From Phycisphaerales bacterium (lineage in GTDB: Bacteria > Planctomycetota > Phycisphaerae > Phycisphaerales > SM1A02): a stretch of 64,000 nt of DNA. The position numbers and the translations under genes were made by a program. The notes under the pieces were generated by a model, which saw nothing but the letters and a program-made list of their open reading frames with translations, was not told the DNA's origin and made no database searches. The stretch is taken from NCBI GenBank assembly GCA_009691705.1, contig SIAR01000002.1, forward strand, positions 1 through 64,000. Direction: 5' to 3'. Below, one piece after another: positions 1-8,088 of the stretch. Position 1 is the first letter of the stretch. Each line of letters starts with the position of its first letter.

Positions 1-1595
1 GCGGCGGTCGATCCGTCACCAATCACGATCATGGTGAGACCCGCAAAACTCGTCCCAGGCGCGCCGACGAATTCGATCCACTCATCAGTGTCCGTCCCCA
101 AGTGATCGATGCGAATCTCGCTGAATGAGATGACATCGCGCTCGCACGATGAAGAACCAGATTGATTGCAGGATGCTGTCGCAGCAACTACGCAGGCGGT
201 ATCCCAACTTACTGTGCAGCAAGTCGGCTGCGTGAGGCAGATGAGCGTGCAGCAAACCGAGTCAGCGCAATATGGGGTGGTGTGCGTTGCGGTGCAAAGT
301 CCGGTGATCGCTTCACCGCACTCAGGAACTGGTCCAAGATCGCAAGCGCGGTTCTGGTACCCAGGCGTATCGCCGCCCGCGAAGAGATCGAAAGCTCCAA
401 TCGACAGCATGCCATCTGGGTAGCAGCGGAATGCGTGCGCTGTGGTGAAGGTCGCGTCTGGGCCGGCTACCTCGGTCGAGTAGACACAGGTCGTATCAAG
501 TCCGGTGAGAGCGATCGAATCAACGATGGTCGTCCAAGTGGCGCCGCCGTCAATGGTGCAGTTATTGTCGAGGTCGACGTCTCCGTTGAGCACTCCGGTG
601 AATCCGGTGACGAGAATGTGCGTGACGTTGTCGCTGTTCTCGAAGTTCATTGCCGCAGCCACGACAATAAAGTCTGGAATTGCGACGGTCATAGTTGACT
701 TCGCTATCAAGAGGTAGCCATCGGCAGGAATAACAGCGCCATCGAGGGGGGTGACGCTTTCAATCGAACCAGCAAGATCGACCGAACCAGTTACGTTGTT
801 GTCGCCAATGACGAGGTAGGTGTAGCCCGTGAGGCTTGTCCCAGCGGGTCCCTGCAGTTCGATGTACTCATCGTTGTCGGTACCAGACTGATCGATGCGA
901 ACTTCAGAAATCTTGATCGCGACTGTGCTGCCGCATGTGGGATTCGCACTGCCTGGGCTATCTGATCCAGCGGTTGTGTCAGCGCCTCCCACTGTCCAAC
1001 TTGCGCTGTTTGCACAGCGCCACGCTTGGGCTGGACTGCTTGTTCCGTCTGGTCCTGCGTGGATTGCGGAGTAGACAAAATCTGTGGTCGTGCCATTTGG
1101 AGTGTGGGTCAGCACAAATGCCACCGAGTCGACAATGGCAGTCCATGGCGTACTGTCCAAGATGCCGTCATTGTTGGTATCGAGATCGTTGCCGTCAGCG
1201 CCAGTGAATCCGCTGACCAGCAAGAATGTGAGATCGTCGGGATTCTCAAAGTTCAAGACTGCCACTTGATCTGCCGATCCGAGTGCAAATGTCGCCTCAG
1301 CGAGCACGAAGAACCCGCTCGAGGGGATCACTCCTGAGAGTGCCACGACCGCTTCGATCGTTCCATTCTGCTCAGGCGCAGCTGCCGCATCGTTGTCGCC
1401 GATGACGAGCAGGGTGAGACCCGCAAGCGAAGCTCCGGCTGTGCCCTTGAATTCGACATACTCGCTCAGATCAAGACCAGGTTGATCGACGCGAATCTCG
1501 TTGATCGTGGCTTGCGCGAGGGCGCCAGAGGCGACTGCCAGAGTGAGGGTTGTCGAAAAGAGGTTCACACAGCAGCGATTCGTTCGTTGATACAT
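1..1595 (-). CDS. Secreted protein with three lamin-tail-like repeats (3' end outside window)
   Basis: The reading frame is open from the ATG at 1595 to the left edge (531 codons), so the C-terminus is missing. A signal peptide is visible at about residues 1-27 (ends GALAQ) and GGAG lies 6 nt before the ATG. Three copies of a domain begin INEIRVDQ, ISEVRIDQ and FSEIRIDH near positions 1512, 914 and 130. Each continues as sEYvEf-G-aGtSLaGlt-lViGD, which resembles the lamin-tail-like domains of secreted bacterial proteins. Copies 1 and 2 carry acidic Asp/Asn loops that could bind calcium (DLDTNNDG, DVDLDNN). Between copies 2 and 3 lies a Cys-rich stretch (about 170-290) with CCTLIC, TCC, WDTAC, a motif I associate with planctomycete secreted proteins. 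The function is unknown; an extracellular or surface role is inferred. Confidence 0.8.
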   Translation of the reverse strand, partial: MYQRTNRCCVNLFSTTLTLAVASGALAQATINEIRVDQPGLDLSEYVEFKGTAGASLAGLTLLVIGDNDAAAAPEQNGTIEAVVALSGVIPSSGFFVLAEATFALGSADQVAVLNFENPDDLTFLLVSGFTGADGNDLDTNNDGILDSTPWTAIVDSVAFVLTHTPNGTTTDFVYSAIHAGPDGTSSPAQAWRCANSASWTVGGADTTAGSDSPGSANPTCGSTVAIKISEVRIDQSGTDNDEYIELQGPAGTSLTGYTYLVIGDNNVTGSVDLAGSIESVTPLDGAVIPADGYLLIAKSTMTVAIPDFIVVAAAMNFENSDNVTHILVTGFTGVLNGDVDLDNNCTIDGGATWTTIVDSIALTGLDTTCVYSTEVAGPDATFTTAHAFRCYPDGMLSIGAFDLFAGGDTPGYQNRACDLGPVPECGEAITGLCTATHTTPYCADSVCCTLICLTQPTCCTVSWDTACVVAATASCNQSGSSSCERDVISFSEIRIDHLGTDTDEWIEFVGAPGTSFAGLTMIVIGDGSTA

Positions 1596-1736
1596 GTCTT
1601 TCTCCAGTAATAGTCGAGCAGTAAAGTGAGAGCGATCACGCAGAAGATTGCACAGCGAGTCTAACCCCGTTGGGGTTGAAAGCCAATTCTTTTGCGCAGA
1701 ATCGCATCTATGCAGTTGAATTCACCTGCACCACCC

Positions 1737-1767
1737 AAAAAAAACAACCCCGTCGCGGGGTTGTTTT
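1737..1767 (-). terminator. Rho-independent terminator after the OmpA-family gene
   Basis: A perfect 12-bp stem (1741-1752 with 1756-1767) closes a 3-nt loop. Read on the minus strand it is followed by an unbroken run of eight T (1737-1744, partly within the stem). It lies about 50 nt past the stop codon at 1819 and should separate this unit from the secreted-protein gene starting at 1595. Confidence 0.85.
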
Positions 1768-1818
1768 GAGTTCGGGAGTGGCCGAGACTGGATGCTCTCG
1801 AACAGCCAAGCTGGTCGA

Positions 1819-2691
1819 TCACTTCGTCGGTTCGTCGTCAATCACCGTCGCTGCAGGCGCGGTCACTGGCCGAGTCGCTGGTGCAGCAGGAAGTGTGTCA
1901 GCAGTCGAGAGGTCAGTCGCCATCGGTACGAAGTACGGCATCAGATAGACATCGACGCGCCGATTCTGGGCTGATCCGTTTGGTCCGTTGGCAACCATCG
2001 GGCGGAACTCGCCATATCCAGCCACCAGAAATCGCGTTGCCTGAACTCCATCATGGGCGAGTCCATCGCGGACTGCAATTGCACGATGCGCTGAGAGGTG
2101 CATGTTCGTCGGATGCTGCGCGGCAGACTTGCGAATTGGCACGTTGTCGGTGTGACCAACAACGACGACCTCAAACGATGCCGCCTCGCTCGAATTCAAA
2201 ACGCTTGCCAATTTTGAGAGCACCGCGACGGCACTCGGCTTTAGAGCGACCGATCCAGAGTCAAAGGTAAAGTCCGCAGCGAAGCGCAACATTCCACGGC
2301 GCTCGTCGAATTGCAGAATGTCTGGAAACTGGGCAGCGAGTGCAGCAAGAGCGGCATTCACTTCGGCGGGGAGCGGTCCGCCATTCATATCGCCAATCTT
2401 CTTGAGCAACGATTCGTAATCCGCCAGCAGTTTGTCGACGTCGACATTCTGTCCCTTGCGCAGTGCCTCGAGGCTCGCAAGATCGCCCGCCGCTTGGGCT
2501 AACTGCGAGCGTAGGCGCGACTCGTTGGCGCGGGTCGTCTCGAGATCACCCTGACTTCGCAGCAACTGTTGTTGTTGGCTGCGATAGGCCAGTTCGAGAT
2601 CATTGTACTTTTCTTGGGGGACGCATCCAACACCGATCAGGGCAACAAGTCCGACGAGTGTTGTGCGAAACGACGCTTCCTTTGCGTTCAT
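1819..2691 (-). CDS. OmpA/MotB-family peptidoglycan-binding lipoprotein
   Basis: Predicted 290-residue outer-membrane lipoprotein that tethers to peptidoglycan. The ATG at 2691 is chosen because GGAGGT precedes it by 6 nt; the frame continues further upstream without such a site. Residues 1-23 form a lipoprotein signal ending VALIGVGC (Cys23, lipobox-like but with Gly at -3). Residues about 30-90 are a Gln/Glu-rich coiled coil. The C-terminal half is an OmpA-like domain with FTFDSGS, VVVGHTDNVPI and AQNRRVDVYL, the usual diaminopimelate-binding landmarks. A strong terminator follows. It is a single-gene unit and divergent from the gene at 2817. Exact partners cannot be inferred. Confidence 0.85.
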   Translation of the reverse strand: MNAKEASFRTTLVGLVALIGVGCVPQEKYNDLELAYRSQQQQLLRSQGDLETTRANESRLRSQLAQAAGDLASLEALRKGQNVDVDKLLADYESLLKKIGDMNGGPLPAEVNAALAALAAQFPDILQFDERRGMLRFAADFTFDSGSVALKPSAVAVLSKLASVLNSSEAASFEVVVVGHTDNVPIRKSAAQHPTNMHLSAHRAIAVRDGLAHDGVQATRFLVAGYGEFRPMVANGPNGSAQNRRVDVYLMPYFVPMATDLSTADTLPAAPATRPVTAPAATVIDDEPTK

Positions 2692-2804
2692 AGTGAGACC
2701 TCCGTGTGTTGGCGCAAGTGTAGCGATTGTCTCGCGCCCGTCCACTCTCGTCGCCGCAAATCAAGCGACAATTGACAGTGATCTTGAGCGACATAGTTGG
2801 TCGA

Positions 2805-2810
2805 TAGACT
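2805..2810 (+). promoter_or_regulatory. Putative -10 element placed for a leaderless mRNA
   Basis: TAGACT ends exactly 6 nt before the ATG at 2817, and no Shine-Dalgarno sequence is present. A TTGAGC at 2784-2789 would be a -35 with a short 15-nt spacer. The same geometry recurs upstream of four other genes in this window. Confidence 0.4.
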
Positions 2811-2816
2811 TGAGCG

Positions 2817-3257
2817 ATGCCATTTAAGGAGCCTGTCGACACAGATCTCGCAAAACTGCGCGCCTCAGCGGGACCATACCCCCTCGAGGCCTTGTACTTT
2901 GTGCAAACTGGTTTCTCGCATGCCTCCAAGTCGCTGCTTAAGAAGCACAACCACGGGCACCAGGATGGGACGAACCAACTCTCCCAAGATGACCGTCACC
3001 TCAGCGGGCAGCAACTCTGTTTCGGCTTGCTCGAATTCGCCATCGACCAGTACGGGATGCTCGCCCCAGTCGTTTTGCGCCACTGGAATGTGCAGCGCAC
3101 TGATGACTTTGGACGGATCGTCTTTGCGCTTATCGATATTGGCGTGTTTCGCAAATCTCCCAGCGATTCGATCGACGACTTTCGCAGCGTGTACGACTTC
3201 GGCGAGGTCTTTTCGAGGGACGTGCTGCGCAGAAAAATCTTAGAAAGCAGGGGCTAA
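2817..3257 (+). CDS. TIGR04138-like protein, Planctomycetes/Verrucomicrobia family
   Basis: 146-residue soluble protein of unknown function. The central and C-terminal region shows what I recall as the family signature: HLSGQQLCFGLLEFA, then QYGMLAPVVLRHW, then DFGRIVFALIDIG and DDFRSVYDFGEVF. These families (Minf_1886-like) are annotated almost only in planctomycetes and verrucomicrobia, which supports the taxonomic reading. The start at 2817 has no ribosome-binding site but a -10-like hexamer 6 nt upstream. The next gene, an AI-2E-family permease, starts 4 nt after this stop, so the two are co-transcribed and perhaps functionally linked. No catalytic motif is visible. Confidence 0.8.
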   Translation: MPFKEPVDTDLAKLRASAGPYPLEALYFVQTGFSHASKSLLKKHNHGHQDGTNQLSQDDRHLSGQQLCFGLLEFAIDQYGMLAPVVLRHWNVQRTDDFGRIVFALIDIGVFRKSPSDSIDDFRSVYDFGEVFSRDVLRRKILESRG

Positions 3258-3260
3258 TCG

Positions 3261-4592
3261 ATGGGTTCTGATGGAGGTGGTCCTGCGGGGATGCCGCCCA
3301 CCGAGCAAGGTTCTACCCGCGACCCATCCTCAGTCGCACACCTTCACATTTGGCAGATTCAAGCGGTGCGCGATGTGCTCATCGTCGCCCTCATAGTTGT
3401 GGCGATTTGGGTTGGGTATGCGCTGCGTTTCGTGACTGTTCCGCTGCTGCTCGCCTTTACGCTCGCCTACCTCGTTGAGCCGCTTGTGCACTGGATTTGT
3501 CGCGTGCTAAAACTCGCCCGACCCCTCGCAGTTGGGCTCATCCTTGGGACGTTTGGGGTTGTCATAGTCATCGCCGGTCTGCTCTTTGTGCCCATGGTTG
3601 TGCGGCAGTCATCGGAGTTCGTCGACAACGTGCGGGCGGGGCAGTTTGACAGTTGGATCGACCGAGCGCAGGATGTGCTTCCAAAGGATTTCCGCGATGA
3701 AATCACGCGTGTTCGAGTCTGGACTAAGTCGCTCGCGTCGTCGAGCGCTGCAGGCAGTCTAGCGCCAGCGTCCGATGCGAATGCGCCTGCCGCGCCGCAC
3801 TCGGGTATTGGGCCGACGGCTCCGCGCTTGCCAGAGACGGCGGTCGTGCCAGCGGCTTCACTCGTGTCAGATGCCACGATTACTCAAACCATCATGAATC
3901 CCACTGCGCAAGCGGCGCTTTGGCGATTGCTCGATTTTTCTGGATTGATCTTTGCAGCGATGTTGATTCCGTTTTACTTCTGGTTTTTCAGCAATGGTTT
4001 TCCGGGGGCAATTCGCTTTCTTGGCAGTCTCGTGCCCGAGTCGCGCAAGAAGACGACTTTCAGACTCGCCGCCGAGATGGACGCGGCAGTCGCTGGATTT
4101 GTGCGTGGCCGCATTCTGATTGCCGCTGGGATGGGAGTAATGTTCGCGGTGGGTTGGTGGATCAACGGCGTTCCGTACGCGCTTACGCTGGGACTATTGG
4201 CGGGGCTTCTCTCGATTGTTCCCTATCTCGGTGCGGTCGTTATAGTTCCAGCGGTGGCAATTCTTGCCGCGAATCAACTCTCTCACGAAGAAGCGCATCG
4301 GATGGCGTGGTACTGGATCGTCGGCGGACCACCACTCGTCTTCATCATCGTGCAGTCGATTGAGGGATACATCTTGACCCCGATCTTTGCGGGACGCGCA
4401 ACGAACCTAGGTCCGGTGTCGATCTTTGTTGCCGTGCTGGCAGGCGCAAGTGTGGCGGGGCTCTACGGAATGCTCCTAGCAATACCAGTCGCCGCCTGTG
4501 CCAAGATCTTGATTCGCGAGGCGGTGATGCCGTCGCTGCGAGATTGGGCGGCAGGAAAGTCAGCCGATCCACTTCCGCTCAATAGAGATTAG
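3261..4592 (+). CDS. AI-2E family transporter (PerM/TqsA-like permease)
   Basis: 443-residue inner-membrane protein of the AI-2 exporter superfamily, thought to export small molecules or ions. Two N-terminal membrane helices (about residues 35-75) and a third near 95-115 precede a soluble segment. Residues about 155-205 form a low-complexity Ala/Ser/Pro insertion not typical of the family. The C-terminal half has the family pattern: FYFWFF, ISIVPYLGAVVIVPAV-like core (LLSIVPYLGA), then YILTPIFAGRATNLGP and VAGLYGMLLAIPVAA. It starts 4 nt after the preceding gene. The stop codon lies in the first copy of a 21-bp tandem repeat shared with the end of convergent ffh. Confidence 0.85.
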   Translation: MGSDGGGPAGMPPTEQGSTRDPSSVAHLHIWQIQAVRDVLIVALIVVAIWVGYALRFVTVPLLLAFTLAYLVEPLVHWICRVLKLARPLAVGLILGTFGVVIVIAGLLFVPMVVRQSSEFVDNVRAGQFDSWIDRAQDVLPKDFRDEITRVRVWTKSLASSSAAGSLAPASDANAPAAPHSGIGPTAPRLPETAVVPAASLVSDATITQTIMNPTAQAALWRLLDFSGLIFAAMLIPFYFWFFSNGFPGAIRFLGSLVPESRKKTTFRLAAEMDAAVAGFVRGRILIAAGMGVMFAVGWWINGVPYALTLGLLAGLLSIVPYLGAVVIVPAVAILAANQLSHEEAHRMAWYWIVGGPPLVFIIVQSIEGYILTPIFAGRATNLGPVSIFVAVLAGASVAGLYGMLLAIPVAACAKILIREAVMPSLRDWAAGKSADPLPLNRD

Positions 4593-4660
4593 CGGCGGCG
4601 TTGGAGAGATTAGCGGCGGCGTTGGAGAGATTAGCGGCGGCGTTGGAGAGATTAGCGGCG
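4584..4660. repeat. 21-bp tandem repeat spanning two convergent stop codons
   Basis: Three complete identical 21-bp units (4584-4604, 4605-4625, 4626-4646) and a 14-bp partial fourth (4647-4660). Each unit contains ATTAGCGG, giving TAG on the plus strand and TAA on the minus strand. The permease stops in copy 1 and ffh stops in copy 4, so the expansion simply lengthens the intergenic gap without altering either protein. Confidence 0.9.
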
Positions 4661-6121
4661 GGGGCGCTGCTTGAATCGACTCTTGGCCGCGTCGGGCTTA
4701 GACATCGCGCTGCTTGGCATGCTTGGCATGCCACCGCCTCCAGCCATCTCGCGCATCGCATTGAGTTTTCCTGACATCCCGGCAAGTCCGCCACCACTCA
4801 TCTGCTTCATCATCTTCTGCATCATCTCGAACTGTTTAGTGAGTCGACCGACTTCCGTCGCTTCGGTTCCGCTGCCCGCCGCAATCCGCTTCACGCGACT
4901 GCGATCGATGAGCGTCGGCGTCTCGCGCTCGCACTTGGTCATCGATCGGATCATTCCCTCGATTCGGTCAAACTGTTTTTCGTCGATGTCGATGTCTTTG
5001 ACCATCGATCCAACTCCCGGCAGCAACCCAAGAAGTTGCTTCAAGGGACCCATTCGCCGCAGCGAACGCAACTGACCCAAGAAGTCATCCATCGTCAGGC
5101 GACCCTTCGCCATCTTTGTCGCGATCTCTTCTTGCTCTTTCTCGTCGAGTTGCCCCTGCACCTTTTCAACGAGCGAAACAACATCACCCATGCCAAGGAT
5201 GCGACCCGCCATCCTCTGCGGATCGAACTCGTCGAGCCCATCAACCCGCTCGCTGGTTCCAACAAACTTCACCGGCGCACCAGTCACCCGGCGCACCGAA
5301 AGCGCCGCACCACCACGGGTGTCAGAATCGAGTTTGGTCAGGATCACACCATCAATGGCGAGGCGCTTGTGAAACACACTTGCGCTCGCCACTGCATCTT
5401 GCCCCGTCATCGAATCGACGACGAGCAAGATCTCATGCGCTTCGATTGCACGGTCGACCGACTCGAGTTCGCGCATCAGCGCGTCATCGATGTGCAATCG
5501 TCCCGCAGTGTCGACGATGAGCACATCGAACTTCTCCGCGCGCGCTCGGCGAAGCGCGCGTTGGGCAACACCAACGGCGTTGCCCATGGCTGTGCCATGT
5601 GCGCCGCACTGCTCTGGTTCGCCGTGAAACATGATGCGCGCGCCCGCAGAAGCAGCGGCGGCAGCCTCAGTGACCACGCCGAGTTGTTCAACAGCCGCGG
5701 GGCGCTGCAAGTCGCAGGCCGCAATCAGCACGCTCTTGCCGCGGCGCGCGAGCCACGCGGCGAGTTTTCCGCAGGTGGTCGTCTTTCCCGCACCTTGCAG
5801 TCCACACATCATCACAACGGTCGGACCTGGTTCAACAAACGTCAGTCGCGCCGCACTCTCACCCATCAGCGCAATCAGGCGCTTGTGCACGATGCCAACC
5901 ATCTGCTCATCGGGACGCAGACTCTCAAGCACGGCTGTGCCAAGCGACTCCTCGAGAACTTCAGCGCAGAACTCCGTCACGATCTCGTGGTTGACATCGG
6001 CTTCAAGAAGTGCGATCTCAATCGCAGCCATCGCCTCTCGCACATTTGCCTGCGAAATGCGACCGCGGCCCGAAAGTGTGCGCAGGGCGCCAGAGAGCTT
6101 GACAGTGAGTGTTTCAAACAT
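4652..6121 (-). CDS. ffh: Signal recognition particle protein Ffh (SRP54 GTPase)
   Basis: 489-residue GTPase that binds SRP RNA and signal peptides and delivers ribosomes to FtsY at the membrane. The N domain is followed by the G domain with GLQGAGKTTTCGKLA (G1, about residue 105), DTAGRL (G3) and TKLDSDTRGG (G4 and closing loop). The methionine-rich M domain (about 330-470) contains SMTKCERE and many Met residues, followed by a basic tail rich in Lys/Arg. The G4-proximal region and length agree with the family. It starts with ATG at 6121, 48 nt after polX, so the two are probably one transcript. No SRP RNA gene was seen in the window. Confidence 0.97.
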   Translation of the reverse strand: MFETLTVKLSGALRTLSGRGRISQANVREAMAAIEIALLEADVNHEIVTEFCAEVLEESLGTAVLESLRPDEQMVGIVHKRLIALMGESAARLTFVEPGPTVVMMCGLQGAGKTTTCGKLAAWLARRGKSVLIAACDLQRPAAVEQLGVVTEAAAAASAGARIMFHGEPEQCGAHGTAMGNAVGVAQRALRRARAEKFDVLIVDTAGRLHIDDALMRELESVDRAIEAHEILLVVDSMTGQDAVASASVFHKRLAIDGVILTKLDSDTRGGAALSVRRVTGAPVKFVGTSERVDGLDEFDPQRMAGRILGMGDVVSLVEKVQGQLDEKEQEEIATKMAKGRLTMDDFLGQLRSLRRMGPLKQLLGLLPGVGSMVKDIDIDEKQFDRIEGMIRSMTKCERETPTLIDRSRVKRIAAGSGTEATEVGRLTKQFEMMQKMMKQMSGGGLAGMSGKLNAMREMAGGGGMPSMPSSAMSKPDAAKSRFKQRPRR

Positions 6122-6169
6122 CGAACTTTGATCCTATCGCAGGAGTGGATGGGTTTGCAGAGGCGGCAC

Positions 6170-7933
6170 TCACGAACGACTAGAACGCTTGCGCCCGAGC
6201 CACGCCTGCAGTTTCTGCGCATCCCAAGTGTTGACGCAATGCGATGCAACAAGTCCACCGCGGCGTGCGGTGGCGATGCCATATCGCAAGTTGTCAGCGT
6301 CGGGGGCAGAGTGAATGTCGCAGTCGATTGCAATCAAGCATCCCGCAGAAACCGCGGCGCGAACGTGTGTGTCGCGCAAATCGAGGCGCATCCAGTGGCA
6401 GTTGATCTCGAGCGCCGTCTCGCACTCCTGCGCCGCCGCGCAAAGCGCTGCGATATCGGGGGCAAGGCCCTCGCGACCGTGAATGATGCGCCCCGTTGGG
6501 TGACCCAGAACATGCACCAATGGATGGCGAATCGCCGCAAGCAGACGCGCGGTCGCTGCCTCTGAAGATTGCCGCAGCGCCGTGTGCGGGCTCGCAACAA
6601 CGATGTCGAGTTGTTCGAGAATCGAATCGTCATAGTCGAGGCGACCATCGGCGAGGATGTCGACCTCGCTTCCAGCGAGGATTCGGATTCCGCCGACTGC
6701 GGCTTCTGCTTCACGAATAGCGGCGATGTGTTGTAGCAATCGCTCGACAGAGAGACCGTTTGCTTGGGCGCTTGCTTTGCTGTGATCGGTGACTGCGATG
6801 GTGTGAAATCCACGCGCCTTTGCCAGCCGAGCGAGTTCGCTAATCGTGAGCAACCCATCGCTCGCGGTGGTGTGCGCATGCAGTTCAGACTTGATGTCGG
6901 CGAGTGCGACCAGCGCTGGGGGTTGCTGGGTGAAGTCGGTTCCGTGACTCTCGCGCAGTTCAGCAGGCCAGAGTGGAAGATCGAGTGCGGCATAGATTGA
7001 CGCTTCGCTCTCTGCGGCGACGAGGGGTAGCGGTGAGTCCCCATCGGCTGGCAAATCGGTGCGAAAGAGCCCATACTCATTGAGTCTCATGCCGCGCTCG
7101 ATGGCGCGTTCGCGTAGAAAAACATTGTGGTCTTTGCTTCCCGTGAAATAGACGAGTGCGGCCCCGAATGCGCCATCTTCGACGATGCGCAAATCGATTT
7201 GCAATCCGCTTGTGAGTTGCACTGCACACTTGGTCTCGCCCTGCACAAGAACCTTGGCGACGCTCGGCGCGGCTAGAAACGCCGCCTTCGCTGCCGTTGG
7301 ATCTTTCGTCGAGACAAGTAAATCGAGATCACCAACGGTGTCGCGTCCGCGCCTCGCACTTCCTGCGAAGGTCGCGCGCACAGTTCCTGCGGCCGCGCGC
7401 AGTCGATCCAAGAATGCCTCGGCGATTGGGATCGCCTCACCAAGGCGATAGCGCGTTGGACGGCTTCCGGCGACATCATGCGCTGCGACAGCCTCGCGCA
7501 GGTTGGCGACGGTCTTTGCTCCCATCCGCGGAATCAAAGCGACTGTTCCATTTGCGATGGCGCTGCGCAAATCATCGATGCTGGTCACTTTTGCCTCATC
7601 CCACAGCAACTTGACCGTCTTTGGACCGACTCCCGCGAGCGTCAGCAGTACCGGCAGACCGGGCGGTACCTGCGACCGAAGTGCCTCGAGTTCACCCATC
7701 GATCCACTCGTGGCAAACTCGATGATCTTTGCCTTGGTGCTTGCGCCGATGCCTTCGATCGTCGCCAATTCATCAGGATTTTCTCGGGCGAGTCGTCCGA
7801 GGTCGCGTGATTCATCTTCACAACTGCGCATTGCTTTGCGATAGGCATTCACTTTGAAGGCGTTGGCGCCAGTGATTTCAAGAAGATCGGCGATCGTTGA
7901 AAATGCGCTTGCAATCTCATGGTTCGTCGACAC
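6170..7933 (-). CDS. polX: DNA polymerase/3'-5' exonuclease PolX (Pol X + PHP domains)
   Basis: 587-residue bacterial family X polymerase for gap-filling repair. Helix-hairpin-helix segments occupy residues about 45-150 (IEGIGASTKAKI, LAGVGPKTVKLL). The nucleotidyl-transferase core has GSARRGRDTVGDLDLLV with the catalytic Asp pair. The C-terminal PHP phosphoesterase domain begins ELHAHTTASDGLLT and continues AVTDHSKAS, GSEVDILADG and DIVVASPHTAL, giving the metal ligands of the exonuclease. The start is GTG at 7933, supported by AGAGGTG 6 nt upstream; the ATG nearby is in another frame. The length matches the family. ffh follows on the same strand. Confidence 0.95.
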   Translation of the reverse strand: MSTNHEIASAFSTIADLLEITGANAFKVNAYRKAMRSCEDESRDLGRLARENPDELATIEGIGASTKAKIIEFATSGSMGELEALRSQVPPGLPVLLTLAGVGPKTVKLLWDEAKVTSIDDLRSAIANGTVALIPRMGAKTVANLREAVAAHDVAGSRPTRYRLGEAIPIAEAFLDRLRAAAGTVRATFAGSARRGRDTVGDLDLLVSTKDPTAAKAAFLAAPSVAKVLVQGETKCAVQLTSGLQIDLRIVEDGAFGAALVYFTGSKDHNVFLRERAIERGMRLNEYGLFRTDLPADGDSPLPLVAAESEASIYAALDLPLWPAELRESHGTDFTQQPPALVALADIKSELHAHTTASDGLLTISELARLAKARGFHTIAVTDHSKASAQANGLSVERLLQHIAAIREAEAAVGGIRILAGSEVDILADGRLDYDDSILEQLDIVVASPHTALRQSSEAATARLLAAIRHPLVHVLGHPTGRIIHGREGLAPDIAALCAAAQECETALEINCHWMRLDLRDTHVRAAVSAGCLIAIDCDIHSAPDADNLRYGIATARRGGLVASHCVNTWDAQKLQAWLGRKRSSRS

Positions 7934-7974
7934 GAAAACACCTCTTGAGTTGAAGAATATTGACCTGAAAAAAG

Positions 7975-8048
7975 CGCGGCCAGCAGGACTCGAACCTGCA
8001 ACCCCGAGCTTCGTAGGCTCGTGCTCTATCCAGTTGAGCTATGGCCGC
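7975..8048 (-). tRNA. tRNA-Arg (anticodon ACG)
   Basis: A 74-nt cloverleaf. The 7-bp acceptor stem GCGGCCA/TGGCCGC is perfect, the anticodon stem is CGAGC/GCTCG with loop CTACGAA, and the T arm is GCAGG-TTCGAAT-CCTGC. The discriminator is G. CCA is not encoded. It lies just upstream of polX on the same strand. Confidence 0.97.
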
Positions 8049-8088
8049 GAGGCGAACAATCATAGCACCATCATGCAGATTATGCCGA

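Noticed and set aside
1663-1677. AACCCC/GGGGTT hairpin as an attenuator of the secreted-repeat gene
   Set aside because: A 6-bp stem with no T-run and no alternative structure; the strong terminator at 1737-1767 explains the region.
5036-6565. Long plus-strand open frame (509 codons)
   Set aside because: Antisense to ffh and polX, whose motifs are unambiguous; composition is Arg/His-rich as expected of a shadow frame.
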